Shown one piece after another: positions 16,874 to 26,500 of a DNA stretch of 44,838 nucleotides. The DNA lies in assembly GCF_030409335.1 (NCBI RefSeq), contig NZ_JAUFPN010000174.1:1-44838 (forward strand), given 5' to 3'. The first letter of the stretch is position 1. Every line of letters starts with the position of its first letter. This stretch comes from Paeniroseomonas aquatica (GTDB taxonomy: Bacteria; Pseudomonadota; Alphaproteobacteria; Acetobacterales; Acetobacteraceae). Made by a program: the position numbers and the translations under genes. The notes under the pieces were generated by a model, which was not told where the DNA came from, searched no databases, and saw only the letters and a program-made list of their open reading frames with translations.

Positions 16874-18088
16874 ATGACCATGACCATCAACCGCCGTGCC
16901 CTGCTGACCGGAACCGCCGCCGTACTGGCTGCCCCCGCCATCGCCGCCGCCCAGGAAGCCCCGGGCGTGACGGCGACCGAGATCCGCATCGGCAGCACCA
17001 ACGCGCTGTCCGGCCCGGCCTCCTCCTATTCGGTCATCTCCCGCTGCCTAACGGCGATGTTCAAGCGGCTGAACGACCAGGGCGGCATCGCCGGCCGGCA
17101 GGTCAATTTCATCGTCTACGACGACAGCTACCAGCCGCCGCGCACGCTGGAGCAGACCCGGCGGCTGGTCGAGCAGGACAAGGTCGCCTTCCTGTTCAAC
17201 CAGCTCGGCACGCCGACCAACAGCGCCATCCACCGCTACGTGAACTCGCGCAAGGTGCCCCACCTGTTCCTGGCGACGGGGGCCGACAAATGGGCCCAGC
17301 CGAAGGAGTATCCCTGGACCATCGGCTGGCAGCCGAGCTACCGGACCGAGGCGCAGATCTACGCCAAATACGCGCTGGAGCAGAAGCCGGCGGCCAAGAT
17401 CGGGCTGCTCTACCAGAACGACGACTTCGGCAAGGACTACGTCAACGGCGTCCGCGACATCCTGGGCGACCGCTTCGACGCGGTGGTGAAGCTGGTCTCG
17501 CATGAGGCGACGGATGCGACCATCGACAGCCAAATCGTGACGCTGCAGTCCTCGGGCTGCGACGTGCTGATCTGCGGCATCATCCCGCGCTTCGCCGCGC
17601 AGGCGATCCGCAAGGTCTTCGACATCGGCTGGAAGCCGATGATGTTCATGACCAACGTCTCGGTCTCCGGCTCCATCGTCATGCAGCCGGCAGGGGTCGA
17701 GAAGGGCATCGGCCTCATCACCTCGGACTACCGCAAGGACCAGTCCGACCCGAGCTGGGCCGACGACGCCGGGATGAACGAATGGCGCGACTTCATGCGC
17801 CGCTACATCCCGGACGGGGAGCTGGGCGACAACAACTACACCTACGCCTACGGCGCCGGCAGCACGATGATCCAGGTGCTGCGCCAGTGCGGCACCAACT
17901 TCTCCCGCGACAACATCATGAAGCAGGCGACGAACATCGCCCCGCTCGAGATCGGCACCCTGCTGCCCGGCGTGAAGGTCAGCACCGGCCCGGCCAACTA
18001 CCACCCGATCCGCCAGATGCAGCTGCAGCGCTGGGACGGCAAGTCCTGGGTCCGCTTCGGCGGCGTGATCGAGGGCGCCAACGTGTAG
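16874..18088 (+). CDS. ABC transporter periplasmic substrate-binding protein (LivK-like), copy 1
   Basis: The protein has 404 residues, with an N-terminal export signal (NRRALLTGTAAVLAAPAIAAAQ) that has Tat-like arginines. The mature part is a type I periplasmic binding fold of the Peripla_BP_6 group: TEIRIGSTNALSGPASSYS, then QVNFIVYDDSYQPPRTLEQTRRLVEQDKVAFLFNQLGTPTN, and LLYQNDDFGKDY. Each is a conserved element of LivJ/LivK-like proteins. A second in-frame ATG two codons in (16880) is an equally good start. It shares most blocks with the next gene and is probably its tandem paralogue. The ligand is unknown. Confidence 0.92.
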   Translation: MTMTINRRALLTGTAAVLAAPAIAAAQEAPGVTATEIRIGSTNALSGPASSYSVISRCLTAMFKRLNDQGGIAGRQVNFIVYDDSYQPPRTLEQTRRLVEQDKVAFLFNQLGTPTNSAIHRYVNSRKVPHLFLATGADKWAQPKEYPWTIGWQPSYRTEAQIYAKYALEQKPAAKIGLLYQNDDFGKDYVNGVRDILGDRFDAVVKLVSHEATDATIDSQIVTLQSSGCDVLICGIIPRFAAQAIRKVFDIGWKPMMFMTNVSVSGSIVMQPAGVEKGIGLITSDYRKDQSDPSWADDAGMNEWRDFMRRYIPDGELGDNNYTYAYGAGSTMIQVLRQCGTNFSRDNIMKQATNIAPLEIGTLLPGVKVSTGPANYHPIRQMQLQRWDGKSWVRFGGVIEGANV

Positions 18089-18122
18089 CCTTCGCCGCAC
18101 CACGACAGGGAGGACAACGATC

Positions 18123-19331
18123 ATGCTGAACCGCCGCATGCTTCTGGCCAGCGCGCTCGCCGCGCCGGCGATAGCCCCCAGTGGCGCCCGGGCGCAGGAT
18201 CTGCCCGGCGTCACCGCCAGCGAGATCCGCATCGGCAACACCATGCCCTACAGCGGACCCGCCAGCGCCTATGGCAGCATCGGCCGGTCGCATACCGCCT
18301 TCTTCCGCATGGTCAACGACCAGGGCGGCGTCGGCGGCCGCCGGATCAATTTCATCACCTACGACGACGGCTACAGCCCGCCGAAGACGGTGGAGCAGAC
18401 GCGGCGGCTGGTGGAGCAGGACAAGGTCGCCTTCCTGTTCAATCCGCTTGGCACCGCCAGCAACAGCGCCATCGTCCGCTACATGAACCAGCGGCGCGTG
18501 CCGCACCTGTTCCTGTCCACCGGCGCGGACAAGTGGGGCACCTGGCAGGACACGCCCTGGACCATCGGCTGGCAGCCCAGCTACCGGACCGAGGCGCAGA
18601 TCTACGTCAAGCACATGCTGGAGCAGAAGCCGAACGCCAAGCTGGCGCTGCTCTACCAGAACGACGACTTCGGCAAGGACTACGTCACCGGCGTGCGCGA
18701 CATCCTCGGCCCCCGCTTCGACGGCGTGGTGCGCGCCATCTCGCATGAGGCGACCGACCCGACCATCGACAGCCAGGTCGTCTCCCTCCAGGGCAGCGGC
18801 GCCGACGTGCTGCTGACCGCGACCACGCCGAAATTCGCGGCCCAGACCATCCGCCGCGTCGCCGATGTCGGCTGGAAGCCGCTGCACTACCTCACCAATG
18901 TCTCGATCAGCGTCGGCACGGTGATGGAGCCGGCCGGGCCGGAGCGCGGCATCGGCATCATCACCTCGGCCTACCTGAAGGACCCGACCGACCCGGCCTG
19001 GGCCAACGACGCCGGCATGAACGAATGGCGTGCCTTCATGGCGAAGTACCTCCCCGACGGGGACCTGAAGGACGGCAGCTTCCCCTTCGCCTATGGGGTG
19101 GCCAGCACGCTGATGCAGGTGCTGAAGCAGTGCGAGGGCAATTTCGCCCGCGAGTCCATCATGCGCCAGGTCGCCGGCCTCAAGGCGCTCGAGGTGCCGA
19201 CCCTGCTGCCGGGCATCCTGGTGAATACCGCGCCGGACAACTTCCACCCGATCCGCCAGATGCAGCTGCGGCGCTGGACCGGCACCACCTGGGAAGGCTT
19301 CGGCGGGCTGATCGAGGGCGCGAAGATCTAG
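18123..19331 (+). CDS. ABC transporter periplasmic substrate-binding protein (LivK-like), copy 2
   Basis: The protein has 402 residues, with a signal peptide (MLNRRMLLASALAAPAIAPSGARAQ) and the same binding-protein architecture as copy 1. Long stretches match, for example RTEAQIY, LLYQNDDFGKDYV, SHEATD, TIDSQ and the C-terminal PIRQMQL. Ligand-pocket segments differ between the copies, for example NPLGTASNSAIVRYMNQRR here against NQLGTPTNSAIHRYVNSRK in copy 1. This suggests two related ligands feeding one LivFGHM channel. A GGGAGGA ribosome site precedes the ATG. The stop codon overlaps the stop of the convergent gene at 19328 by three bases. Confidence 0.92.
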   Translation: MLNRRMLLASALAAPAIAPSGARAQDLPGVTASEIRIGNTMPYSGPASAYGSIGRSHTAFFRMVNDQGGVGGRRINFITYDDGYSPPKTVEQTRRLVEQDKVAFLFNPLGTASNSAIVRYMNQRRVPHLFLSTGADKWGTWQDTPWTIGWQPSYRTEAQIYVKHMLEQKPNAKLALLYQNDDFGKDYVTGVRDILGPRFDGVVRAISHEATDPTIDSQVVSLQGSGADVLLTATTPKFAAQTIRRVADVGWKPLHYLTNVSISVGTVMEPAGPERGIGIITSAYLKDPTDPAWANDAGMNEWRAFMAKYLPDGDLKDGSFPFAYGVASTLMQVLKQCEGNFARESIMRQVAGLKALEVPTLLPGILVNTAPDNFHPIRQMQLRRWTGTTWEGFGGLIEGAKI

Positions 19332-19738
19332 CCGGCGAAGCGCAGCGCCAGCGTGCTTAGCACCGCGGCCGCCACCAGCAGCGCCAGCGCCAGCCGGCGC
19401 GCCGCCGGCTTGGCCGCGCCCTGCGGCTGCAGCCGCGCCGGGCCGACCCTGGCCGGGTGCCGCGGCAGCAGCCCGACCAGCCGCTCGGCGATCACGGTCG
19501 CATCGGGCAGCGGCCAGGGGCTGGCCGGCATGCCGGCGATGGCCTGCGCCAAGCCCTCCACCGCCGCCCGCGCCGGCAGGCTGGCCAGGCGCCTTGCCTC
19601 CTGCCAGGGGTCGAGGCCGAGGCGGGCCAGCACCGAGAGGACGCTCAGCGGGTTGCCGCTGGTCTCCTCGCCGACCTGGGCGAAGAGGAAGCCGTTCAGG
19701 TCGGATCGCTGGAGCGCATAGGCGTCGGTGTCGGTCAT
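19328..19738 (-). CDS. Small protein of unknown function with C-terminal membrane anchor
   Basis: The 136-residue protein begins in an ATGA overlap with the preceding 86-residue gene. The N-terminal two thirds look like a compact helical domain (LQRSDLNGFLFAQVGEE, LSVLSVLARLGLDPWQEA, DATVIAERLVGLLP). The last 25 residues form one hydrophobic helix after a KPAARR positive patch, so it is probably tail-anchored with the domain in the cytoplasm. From memory, similar unnamed proteins occur in other Alphaproteobacteria next to a homologue of the 86-residue gene; I have no function for them. The gene ends three bases inside the convergent binding-protein gene. Confidence 0.8.
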   Translation of the reverse strand: MTDTDAYALQRSDLNGFLFAQVGEETSGNPLSVLSVLARLGLDPWQEARRLASLPARAAVEGLAQAIAGMPASPWPLPDATVIAERLVGLLPRHPARVGPARLQPQGAAKPAARRLALALLVAAAVLSTLALRFAG

Positions 19739-19995
19739 GGCCGCCCCGCGTCCGCGGCGCGGGCCCGGGCCAGGTCCTGCGGGTCCACCGGCAGCATCTG
19801 CACCACCGCCTGCGCCCGGCCCGGCCGGTGGGTGATGGTGGTCGAGACGCGGCGCCAGGCCGGGAAGGACAGGCCCTCGACCAGCTCCTCCTCGGTCTCC
19901 AGCACGTAGGTGCCCGCGGGCTGCAGCTCGGCCCAGCCGCGGAGCGAGAAGGGGTGCCGGAAGACGATGTCCTCGGTCTGGATTCGGTTCGACAC
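19735..19995 (-). CDS. Conserved small protein of unknown function
   Basis: The 86-residue protein starts at GTG 19995, which has GGGAGG 6 bases upstream; the in-frame ATG at 20016 lies before that ribosome site and is rejected. The sequence VFRHPFSLRGWAEL-QPAGTYVLETEEELVEGLSFPAWRRVSTTI looks like a small beta-rich domain. I recall unnamed alphaproteobacterial proteins of the same type (FRHPF..., QPAG.Y.VETEEE...LSFPAYRR), but no assigned function. The stop overlaps the next start as ATGA, so the pair is translated together. The P450 gene ends 77 bases upstream on the same strand. Confidence 0.8.
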   Translation of the reverse strand: MSNRIQTEDIVFRHPFSLRGWAELQPAGTYVLETEEELVEGLSFPAWRRVSTTITHRPGRAQAVVQMLPVDPQDLARARAADAGRP

Positions 19996-20072
19996 GCGGT
20001 GCCTCCCTGGACGCATTGGATCGGCGAGGCACGACAGCGGCGATATGGTGACGCCGGCGTGCCGATGCACCC

Positions 20073-21428
20073 TCAGCCCCGCGGTTCCAGCAGCATCGGC
20101 AGCCGCTCCCCCGGCCTGAGGGTGAGGCGGCAGACCGGGAAGACCCGGGCCTCCGGCGCCAGCCGCAGCCGGAATTCCTGGCAGAGCGTCGCCAGCATGA
20201 TGACGCCCTCGGCCAGGCCGAAGCCCATGCCGGTGCAGACCCGCGGCCCCAGGCTGAAGGGGATGTAGCTGTGCCGCACCCGCTCCGGTGCCTCCGGCAG
20301 GAAGCGCTCCGGCGCGAAGGCGTCCGGCTCCGTCCACAGCCTGCGATGCCGGTGCAGCAGCCAGGGCACCACCACCACCAGCATGCCGCGGTCCACCGCA
20401 TGGCCGGCGATCTCCAGCGGCGCCTGCGCCTGCCGCGCCAGCAGCGGCACCGGCGGGTAGAGCCGCAGCGCCTCGTCCAGCACCGCCCGGGCATAGGGGA
20501 GCTTCGGCAGGTCCTCCCACCCCGCCGCCCGGCCGCCGAGCACCGCGCGGGCCTCCGCCGCCAGCCGCGCCTCGGCCGCCGGCGCCTGGGAGAGCAGGTA
20601 GAAGGACCAGGCCAGCATGTTAGCGGTGGTCTCGTGCCCGGCCATGAACAGCGTCGCCGCCTCGTTGCGGCAGGCGGTGGCATCCATCGGCCGGCCGCTG
20701 CCGGGCAGCGCGGCGCCCGCCATGGCCTTGATCAGCGAGGCCTCGCCGCTTCCCAGGGCGCCGGCCACCAGCCCGTCGACCACCGCATGGATGCGCCGCA
20801 CCTCCGGCGTCAGCCCAGCCCGGAAGCGCGGGAACCAGTCCGGCAGCCCGGCCAGCGAGGCGAGGTCGATGTTGCCGACCCGCCCCTGGTAGCGGCGGAA
20901 GGCCTCCACCACGGTCGCCGCCCCGGCGCCGCCCAGCCGGCGGCCGAACAGCGTCGCGCAGATCACCTCCGCGGTCAGGTGGCCCATCTCCGCCAGCACG
21001 TCGAGCGGGGCCCCCGCGGGCAGGGCCCGCCAGGCGGCCTGCCGTTCCGCGGCCAGCGCGGTCATCACCGGCACCAGCCCGGCGAGGCGGGAGGGATGGG
21101 TCACGGCGGCGACGGTGCGGCGGCGCTCCTTCCAGACCAGCCCGTCCGAGATGAACAGCCCGTCGCCCAGCAGCGGCTCCAGCGCGTGCCGCATCTGCGG
21201 GCTTTTCCGCTCCAGCGCCGCCGGGTTGTCGATGAAGGCCTGCTGCACGCTGGCGGGGCTGTTGCAGATCAGCATCCGCTGCGCCAGCACCCGGGTCGGG
21301 ATCACCTCCTGGGCGAAATGCCCGTCCTGCCAGACCTCGAGGAAGCTGCGCCGGGCCCGCGCCAGCAGCTCCGGCAGGGGCAGCCTTGCGGTCGGGCGGT
21401 CCGGATAGGGCGGGACGAAGTGGCCCAA
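20073..21428 (-). CDS. Cytochrome P450
   Basis: The protein has 451 residues with all P450 hallmarks: I-helix AGHETT (263-268), the ExxR pair E319/R322 in DEALRLYPP, the PERF motif (PERFLP) and the heme loop FSLGPRVCTG (391-400) with the axial cysteine at 398. There is no membrane anchor, so it is a soluble class I-type bacterial enzyme needing ferredoxin and a reductase; none is encoded beside it. The substrate is unknown. The SDR directly upstream suggests hydroxylation followed by, or coupled with, alcohol oxidation. The first codon is a TTG at 21428, right after the SDR stop (21430), with no good ribosome site, so translation may be reinitiated from the SDR. The exact start is uncertain. 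Confidence 0.93.
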   Translation of the reverse strand: MGHFVPPYPDRPTARLPLPELLARARRSFLEVWQDGHFAQEVIPTRVLAQRMLICNSPASVQQAFIDNPAALERKSPQMRHALEPLLGDGLFISDGLVWKERRRTVAAVTHPSRLAGLVPVMTALAAERQAAWRALPAGAPLDVLAEMGHLTAEVICATLFGRRLGGAGAATVVEAFRRYQGRVGNIDLASLAGLPDWFPRFRAGLTPEVRRIHAVVDGLVAGALGSGEASLIKAMAGAALPGSGRPMDATACRNEAATLFMAGHETTANMLAWSFYLLSQAPAAEARLAAEARAVLGGRAAGWEDLPKLPYARAVLDEALRLYPPVPLLARQAQAPLEIAGHAVDRGMLVVVVPWLLHRHRRLWTEPDAFAPERFLPEAPERVRHSYIPFSLGPRVCTGMGFGLAEGVIMLATLCQEFRLRLAPEARVFPVCRLTLRPGERLPMLLEPRG

Positions 21429-21429
21429 G

Positions 21430-22176
21430 CTAGCCGCGGTGGATGCGGAGCGGCCCGAAGCTCTGCACCACCGGCATCACCTGCACCAGGTTCACGTTCA
21501 CCCGGGCCGGCCGGGTCGCCACCCAGTGGACGGTATCGGCGATGTCCTCGGGCGTCAGCGGGTCGGTCCCGGCATAGACCCCGGCCGCCTTCTCGGCATC
21601 GCCGCCGAAGCGGATGGTGGAGAATTCGGTCCCCCCCACCAGCCCCGGCTCCACGTCGGTCACCCGCACCCGGGTGCCGTGCAGGTCGGCCCGCAGGTTG
21701 TAGCTGAACTGGCGGACGAAGGCCTTGGTCGCGCCATAGACGTTGCCGCCGGGATAGGGCCATTCGGCGGCGGTGGAGCCGAGGTTCACCACATGGCCGG
21801 CGTCGCGTGCGACCATCCCCGGCAGCACCGCATGGGTGACGTACATCAGCCCCTTCACGTTGGTGTCGACCATCGCCTCCCAGTCGTCGAGGTCGGCCGA
21901 CTGCGCCGGCTGCAGCCCGCGGGCCATGCCGGCGTTGTTCACCAGCAGGTCGACGGCGGCCCAATCGGCCGGCAGCCCGGCGATCGCCGCGGCCACCGCG
22001 GCCCGGTCGGTCACGTCCAGCGCCAGGGGCAGCACCTGGCCCGGCAGCTCGGCCGCGAGCGCCTCCAGCCGCTCCCGCCGCCGCCCGACGGCGATGATCC
22101 TGGCCCCGTCGGCGGCGAAGCGGCGGGCGATGCTGAGGCCGAAGCCGGCCGTGGCGCCGGTGACGAGAACGATCAT
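21430..22176 (-). CDS. SDR oxidoreductase, YdfG-like (3-hydroxy acid/serine dehydrogenase group)
   Basis: The protein has 248 residues from ATG 22176, which has AAGGAG 6 bases upstream; ten further codons are open upstream but lack a site. It is a classical SDR. The NADP-binding TGATAGFG spans 6-13, NNAG is at 80-83, and catalytic Ser134, Tyr147 and Lys151 sit in NLGSTAAEW and VYGATK. AEWPYPGGNVYGATKAFVRQFS closely follows the YdfG pattern (oxidation of 3-hydroxy acids such as L-allo-threonine and serine, and malonic semialdehyde reduction). The P450 gene starts one base after its stop codon, so the two form an operon. The substrate is inferred from the family only. Confidence 0.9.
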   Translation of the reverse strand: MIVLVTGATAGFGLSIARRFAADGARIIAVGRRRERLEALAAELPGQVLPLALDVTDRAAVAAAIAGLPADWAAVDLLVNNAGMARGLQPAQSADLDDWEAMVDTNVKGLMYVTHAVLPGMVARDAGHVVNLGSTAAEWPYPGGNVYGATKAFVRQFSYNLRADLHGTRVRVTDVEPGLVGGTEFSTIRFGGDAEKAAGVYAGTDPLTPEDIADTVHWVATRPARVNVNLVQVMPVVQSFGPLRIHRG

Positions 22177-22201
22177 CGGGAACTCCTTCGCGTTTGCGTG
22201 A

Positions 22202-22230
22202 TGCATAGGGCACGCGGCGGGGGTTGAAAA
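22202..22230 (-). promoter_or_regulatory. Candidate sigma-70-like promoter for the SDR-P450 operon
   Basis: On the minus strand TTTTCA (22230-22225) and TATGCA (22207-22202) are separated by 17 bases, upstream of the SDR ribosome site. The match to the consensus is partial (4/6 and 3-4/6), but this is a locally AT-rich spot in otherwise GC-rich DNA. Confidence 0.35.
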
Positions 22231-22402
22231 ACCTTACGGTTCGTCCATCTTTGCGGGGTCGGCCGGCGCTGCAGACCACCCCCAAAGGTGGCGCGTCCCC
22301 CAGGATGCGGGGACCTGTTGAGCCGATGCGCTAGCGCTCCGGCGGCTGGTGCGCAATCGGGCGCTGAGCCGTGCGCCTCCCGTCCCATCGGAGGCTTAGA
22401 CC

Positions 22403-23533
22403 GTGCAAACTCGTATTGGCGCACCCTTTCTCGCGTGTGCCGTCCTGCTGGCCATGACCCTGGCCAGGGAAGCGCCGGCTGCCGAGCCGGCGCCGACCGA
22501 GGTCACCATCCGCCTGGATGACCGGCAGTACCGCGCCGCCGGCATCGAGGTGACGCGCGTCGAGGCCGACGCGGGCACCACCCAGACCGTGCTGCCCGGC
22601 ACCGTCAGCGTCCCGCCGCAGCAGCTCCGCGTCGTCGCCGCCCCCGCCGCCGGCCTGGTCGAGGCCCTGCTGGTCGGGCCGAACGAATCGGTGACCGCCG
22701 GCCAGCCCATCGCCCGGCTGCGCAGCACCGACCTGCTGGAGGCCCAGCGCACCTATCTCCAGGCCCTCTCGGCCGAGAAGCTGGCGGCCGAGCGGCTGCG
22801 GCGCGACGAGCAGATGCACCGCGAGCGCATCATCGCCGAGCGCCGCCTGCTGACCACCCGGGCCGACTACGACTATGCCCGCACCACCCTGCAGGAGCGC
22901 GAGCAGATGATGGCGCTGCTCGGCATGTCGGAGCCCGATCTGCGGCAGCTCAAGGAAAAGCGGGTCATGGCCCCGGCGCTGATCGTCACCGCGCCCGAGG
23001 ATGGCGTGGTGCTCGAGATCCGCACCACCGCCGGCGAGCGCATCGCCGCCGCGGCGCCGCTGTTCAGCATCGGCCGGCTCGACCCGCTCTGGATCACCCT
23101 GCAGATGCCGCTCGCCCAGGCCGCGGCCATCTCGCCCGGCACCCGGGTCAGCGTCCCCGGCACCCCGGCCCAGGGCGAGGTGGTGCGGCTCGGCCGCAGC
23201 GTCGACCCCGCCACCCAGTCGCTCTCGGCCATCGTCGAGGTCACCGACGGCGCCGAGGCGGTCCGCCCCGGCCAGGTGGTCAGCGCCAGCGTCGCGCTCC
23301 GGCCCAACGGCACCCCGCAGTGGCGGCTGCCCTCGGGCGCGGTGGTGCGCCATGCCGGGCAGTCCTGGGTCTTCCTCCGCACCCAGCAGGGCTTCCGCGC
23401 CCGTCCCGTGGTGGTAATCTCGGAAACCGCCAGCATCGTGTCCATCCGCGCCAACCTCGCCCCGGACGACCAGGTGGCGACCCGCGGGATCCTGTCCCTG
23501 CTGGCGGAACTGACCGAAGTCTACGGGGGCTGA
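22403..23533 (+). CDS. RND efflux periplasmic adaptor (membrane fusion protein, CusB/CzcB type)
   Basis: The protein has 376 residues from a GTG with GGAGG 8 bases upstream. An N-terminal signal peptide (up to about APAAEPA) precedes the barrel-sandwich segment VVAAPAAGLVEALLVGPNESVTAGQPIARL. A helical hairpin (LEAQRTYLQAL...LQEREQMMALLGMSE) follows, then the second lipoyl half TAPEDGVVLEIRTTAGERIAAAAPLFSIG, and a beta-barrel/membrane-proximal end. This is the usual plan of metal-efflux adaptors that link the inner-membrane pump to the outer-membrane channel. It is the first gene of a three-gene operon; no regulator is adjacent. I see no His/Met-rich metal-binding N-terminus. Confidence 0.92.
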   Translation: MQTRIGAPFLACAVLLAMTLAREAPAAEPAPTEVTIRLDDRQYRAAGIEVTRVEADAGTTQTVLPGTVSVPPQQLRVVAAPAAGLVEALLVGPNESVTAGQPIARLRSTDLLEAQRTYLQALSAEKLAAERLRRDEQMHRERIIAERRLLTTRADYDYARTTLQEREQMMALLGMSEPDLRQLKEKRVMAPALIVTAPEDGVVLEIRTTAGERIAAAAPLFSIGRLDPLWITLQMPLAQAAAISPGTRVSVPGTPAQGEVVRLGRSVDPATQSLSAIVEVTDGAEAVRPGQVVSASVALRPNGTPQWRLPSGAVVRHAGQSWVFLRTQQGFRARPVVVISETASIVSIRANLAPDDQVATRGILSLLAELTEVYGG

Positions 23534-23540
23534 CCGCAAC

Positions 23541-26500
23541 ATGCTGATGAAGCTCGTGGGGCTGGCGCTGCGCCAGCGCCTGATCGTCGCGCTCGCCACC
23601 CTGGGGCTGATCGCCTGGGGCGTCGACGCCTATCGCAAGCTGCCGATCGACGCCTTCCCGGACGTCTCGCCGACCCAGGTGCTGGTCGCCATGCAGGCCC
23701 CCGGCCTGCCGCCGGAGGAGCTGGAGACCCAGGTCACCAACCCGACCGAGCTGGCGATGAAGGGCATCCCCAACCTCGCCAGCATCCGCTCCATCACCCG
23801 CTACGGCACGGCGCTGATGACCTTCGAATTCGCGCCGGGGACCGACATCTACTGGGCCCGCACCCAGGTGGACCAGCGGCTGGACGACCTGGAAAGCCAG
23901 TTCCCCGACGGTGTCTCCGGCGGCCTCGCCCCGGTGGTGACGCCGCTGGGCGAGATGCTGATGTTCACCCTCGAGGGCGGCAGCCTCTCGCCGATGCAGC
24001 GCCGCACCCTGATGGACTGGACCATCCGGCCGCAGCTCCGCGGCCTGCCGGGCGTCGCCGACATCAACACCCTCGGCGGCCATGTCCGCACCTACGAGGT
24101 CGCCCCCGACCCGGCGGCGATGGCCGCGCGCGGCATCACCACCGCGATGCTGGCCGAGGTGCTGCAGCAGAACAACCGCAACGACGGCGCCGGCCGCGTC
24201 CGCGACGGCGAGGAGGCGCTGCTGGTCCGCGCCGAGGGCCGCATCCGCACGCTGGAGGACATCCGCGCCATCGTCGTGGTCGCCCACCCGACCGGCGTGG
24301 TCCGCATCGCCGACATCGCCGACGTCCGCTTCGGCGCGCTGGCCCGCAACGGCGTGGTCACCCGCAACGGCGACGGCGAGGCGGTCTGGGGCATCGTGCT
24401 CGGCCTGCGCGGCGCCAATGCCCGCACCGTGGTGAACGGCGTGACGGCGAAGCTGGACGAGATCCAGAAACAGCTGCCCGAGGGTGTGAAGATCGAGGTC
24501 TTCTACGACCGCAACGACCTGATCGAGAAGGCGGTCTGGACCGTCCAGAAGGTGCTGCTCGAGGCCATCGCCCTGGTCGTGGTGCTGCTGATGCTCTTCC
24601 TCGGCAACTGGCGGGCGGCGCTGGTCGTCTCGCTCTCGCTGCCGCTGGCGGTGCTCTCGACCTTCGGCATCATGTCGCTCTACGGGCTGTCCGCGAACAT
24701 CATGTCGCTCGGCGGCCTGGCCATCGCCATCGGCCTGCTGGTCGACTGCGCCGTGGTGGTGGTCGAGAACGCGGCGCACCGCCTCTCCACCATGGAGGGC
24801 CGCACCGACCGCCGGGCCCGGCTGCAGGCGACCGCCGAGGCGGTGCGGGAGGTGGCGGTGCCGCTGGTCTCCGGCGTCATCATCATCGTCACCGTCTTCC
24901 TGCCGCTGCTCTCGCTGCAGGGCCTCGAGGGCCGGCTCTTCGGCCCGGTGGCGCTGACCATCATCTTCGCCCTCTGCGCCGCGCTGCTCATCTCGCTCAC
25001 CGTCGTGCCGGCGCTGGCGGCGACGCTGCTCCAGGCCGGCAACCATGCCAAGGACCCCTGGCTGATCCGCCAGCTGCACCGCGGCTACGACCCGTTGCTC
25101 GCCTGGGCGATGAAGAACCCGCTGAAGGTCGGCGGCAGCGCCATCGCCGGGCTGGTCCTGGCCGGCGTGCTCTTCACCCAGATCGGCTCCACCTTCATGC
25201 CGGTGATGGACGAGGGCACCCCGGTCATCACGCTGCGCAAGCACCCGACCATCAGCGTCGACGAGGCCGCCGAGACCGACCTGCTGCTGCAGCGCGAGAT
25301 CATGAAGCGCGTTCCGGAGGTGCGCGGCATCATGGGCCGCGCCGGCGCCGACGAGCTGGGCATCGACCCGGTCGGGCTGAACGACAGCGACCTGTTCCTG
25401 ACCATCGCCCCGCAGAAGGAATGGCGCGAGCCGAAGAACCGCGAATTCGTCATGGACGAGGTCCGCAAGGTGCTGGATGTCTTCCCCGGCATCTCCTACG
25501 CCATCAACCAGCCGATCGACATGCGCGTCCAGGAAATGATCATCGGCGCCCGCGGCGACGTGGTGGTGAAGATCTTCGGCTACTCCATCGGCGAGCTGAA
25601 CACCCTGGTCCGCAAGGTCGAGGAGGCGGTGAAGGGTATCCAGGGCTCCTCCGAGGTCTTCGGCCTGCGCAACGACGGCATGAAGTACCTGCGCGTCGAG
25701 ATCGACCGCTTCGCCGCCGGCCGGCTCGGCCTCAACGTCCGGGACGTGCAGCAGGCGCTCAGGGTCTGGGTCGATGGCCGCGACATGGGGCTGGTGCTGG
25801 AGCAGGAACGCCGCATCCCGCTGATGCTGCGCGGCGAGGGCAGCCTCCGCCGCTCCGCCTCCGACCTGCAGCGGCTGGTTCTCGCCCTGCCCGGCGGCCG
25901 CACCGTCGCGCTCTCCCAGGTCGCCCGCATCGCCGAGGAAGAAGGCCCGATCCAGGTCATCCGCGAGGGCACCCAGCGCTACGCGACGGTGCTCGCCAAC
26001 GTCCGCGGCCGCGACCTGGTCGGCTTCGTCGCCGAGGCCCAGGCCGCGGTGAAGGCCCAGGTCGAGATCCCGCCCGGCTACCGCCTCGAGTGGGGCGGGC
26101 AGTTCGAGAACCAGCAGCGCGCCTCCGCCCGGCTGGCGGTGGTGGTGCCGATCGCCCTCGCGCTGATCTTCCTGCTGCTCTACTTCACCTTCAACTCGGC
26201 CCGGCAGGCGGCGCTGGTCTTCTGCAACGTGCCGTTTGCCGCCATCGGCGGCGTCGTGGCGCTCTGGGCCTCGGGCGAGTTCCTCTCGGTGCCGGCCTCG
26301 GTCGGCTTCATCGCGCTGGTCGGCATCGCGGTGCTGAACGGCGTGGTGCTGGTCAGCTACATCAACCGCCTCATCGCCGAGGAGGGCCTGTCGCTGCTGG
26401 ATGCGGTGATGGAGGGCGCGCGCCGGCGGATGACGCCGGTGATCCTGACCGCGACCATCGCCGCCTTCGGCCTGGTGCCCTTCCTCTTCGCCACCGGGCC

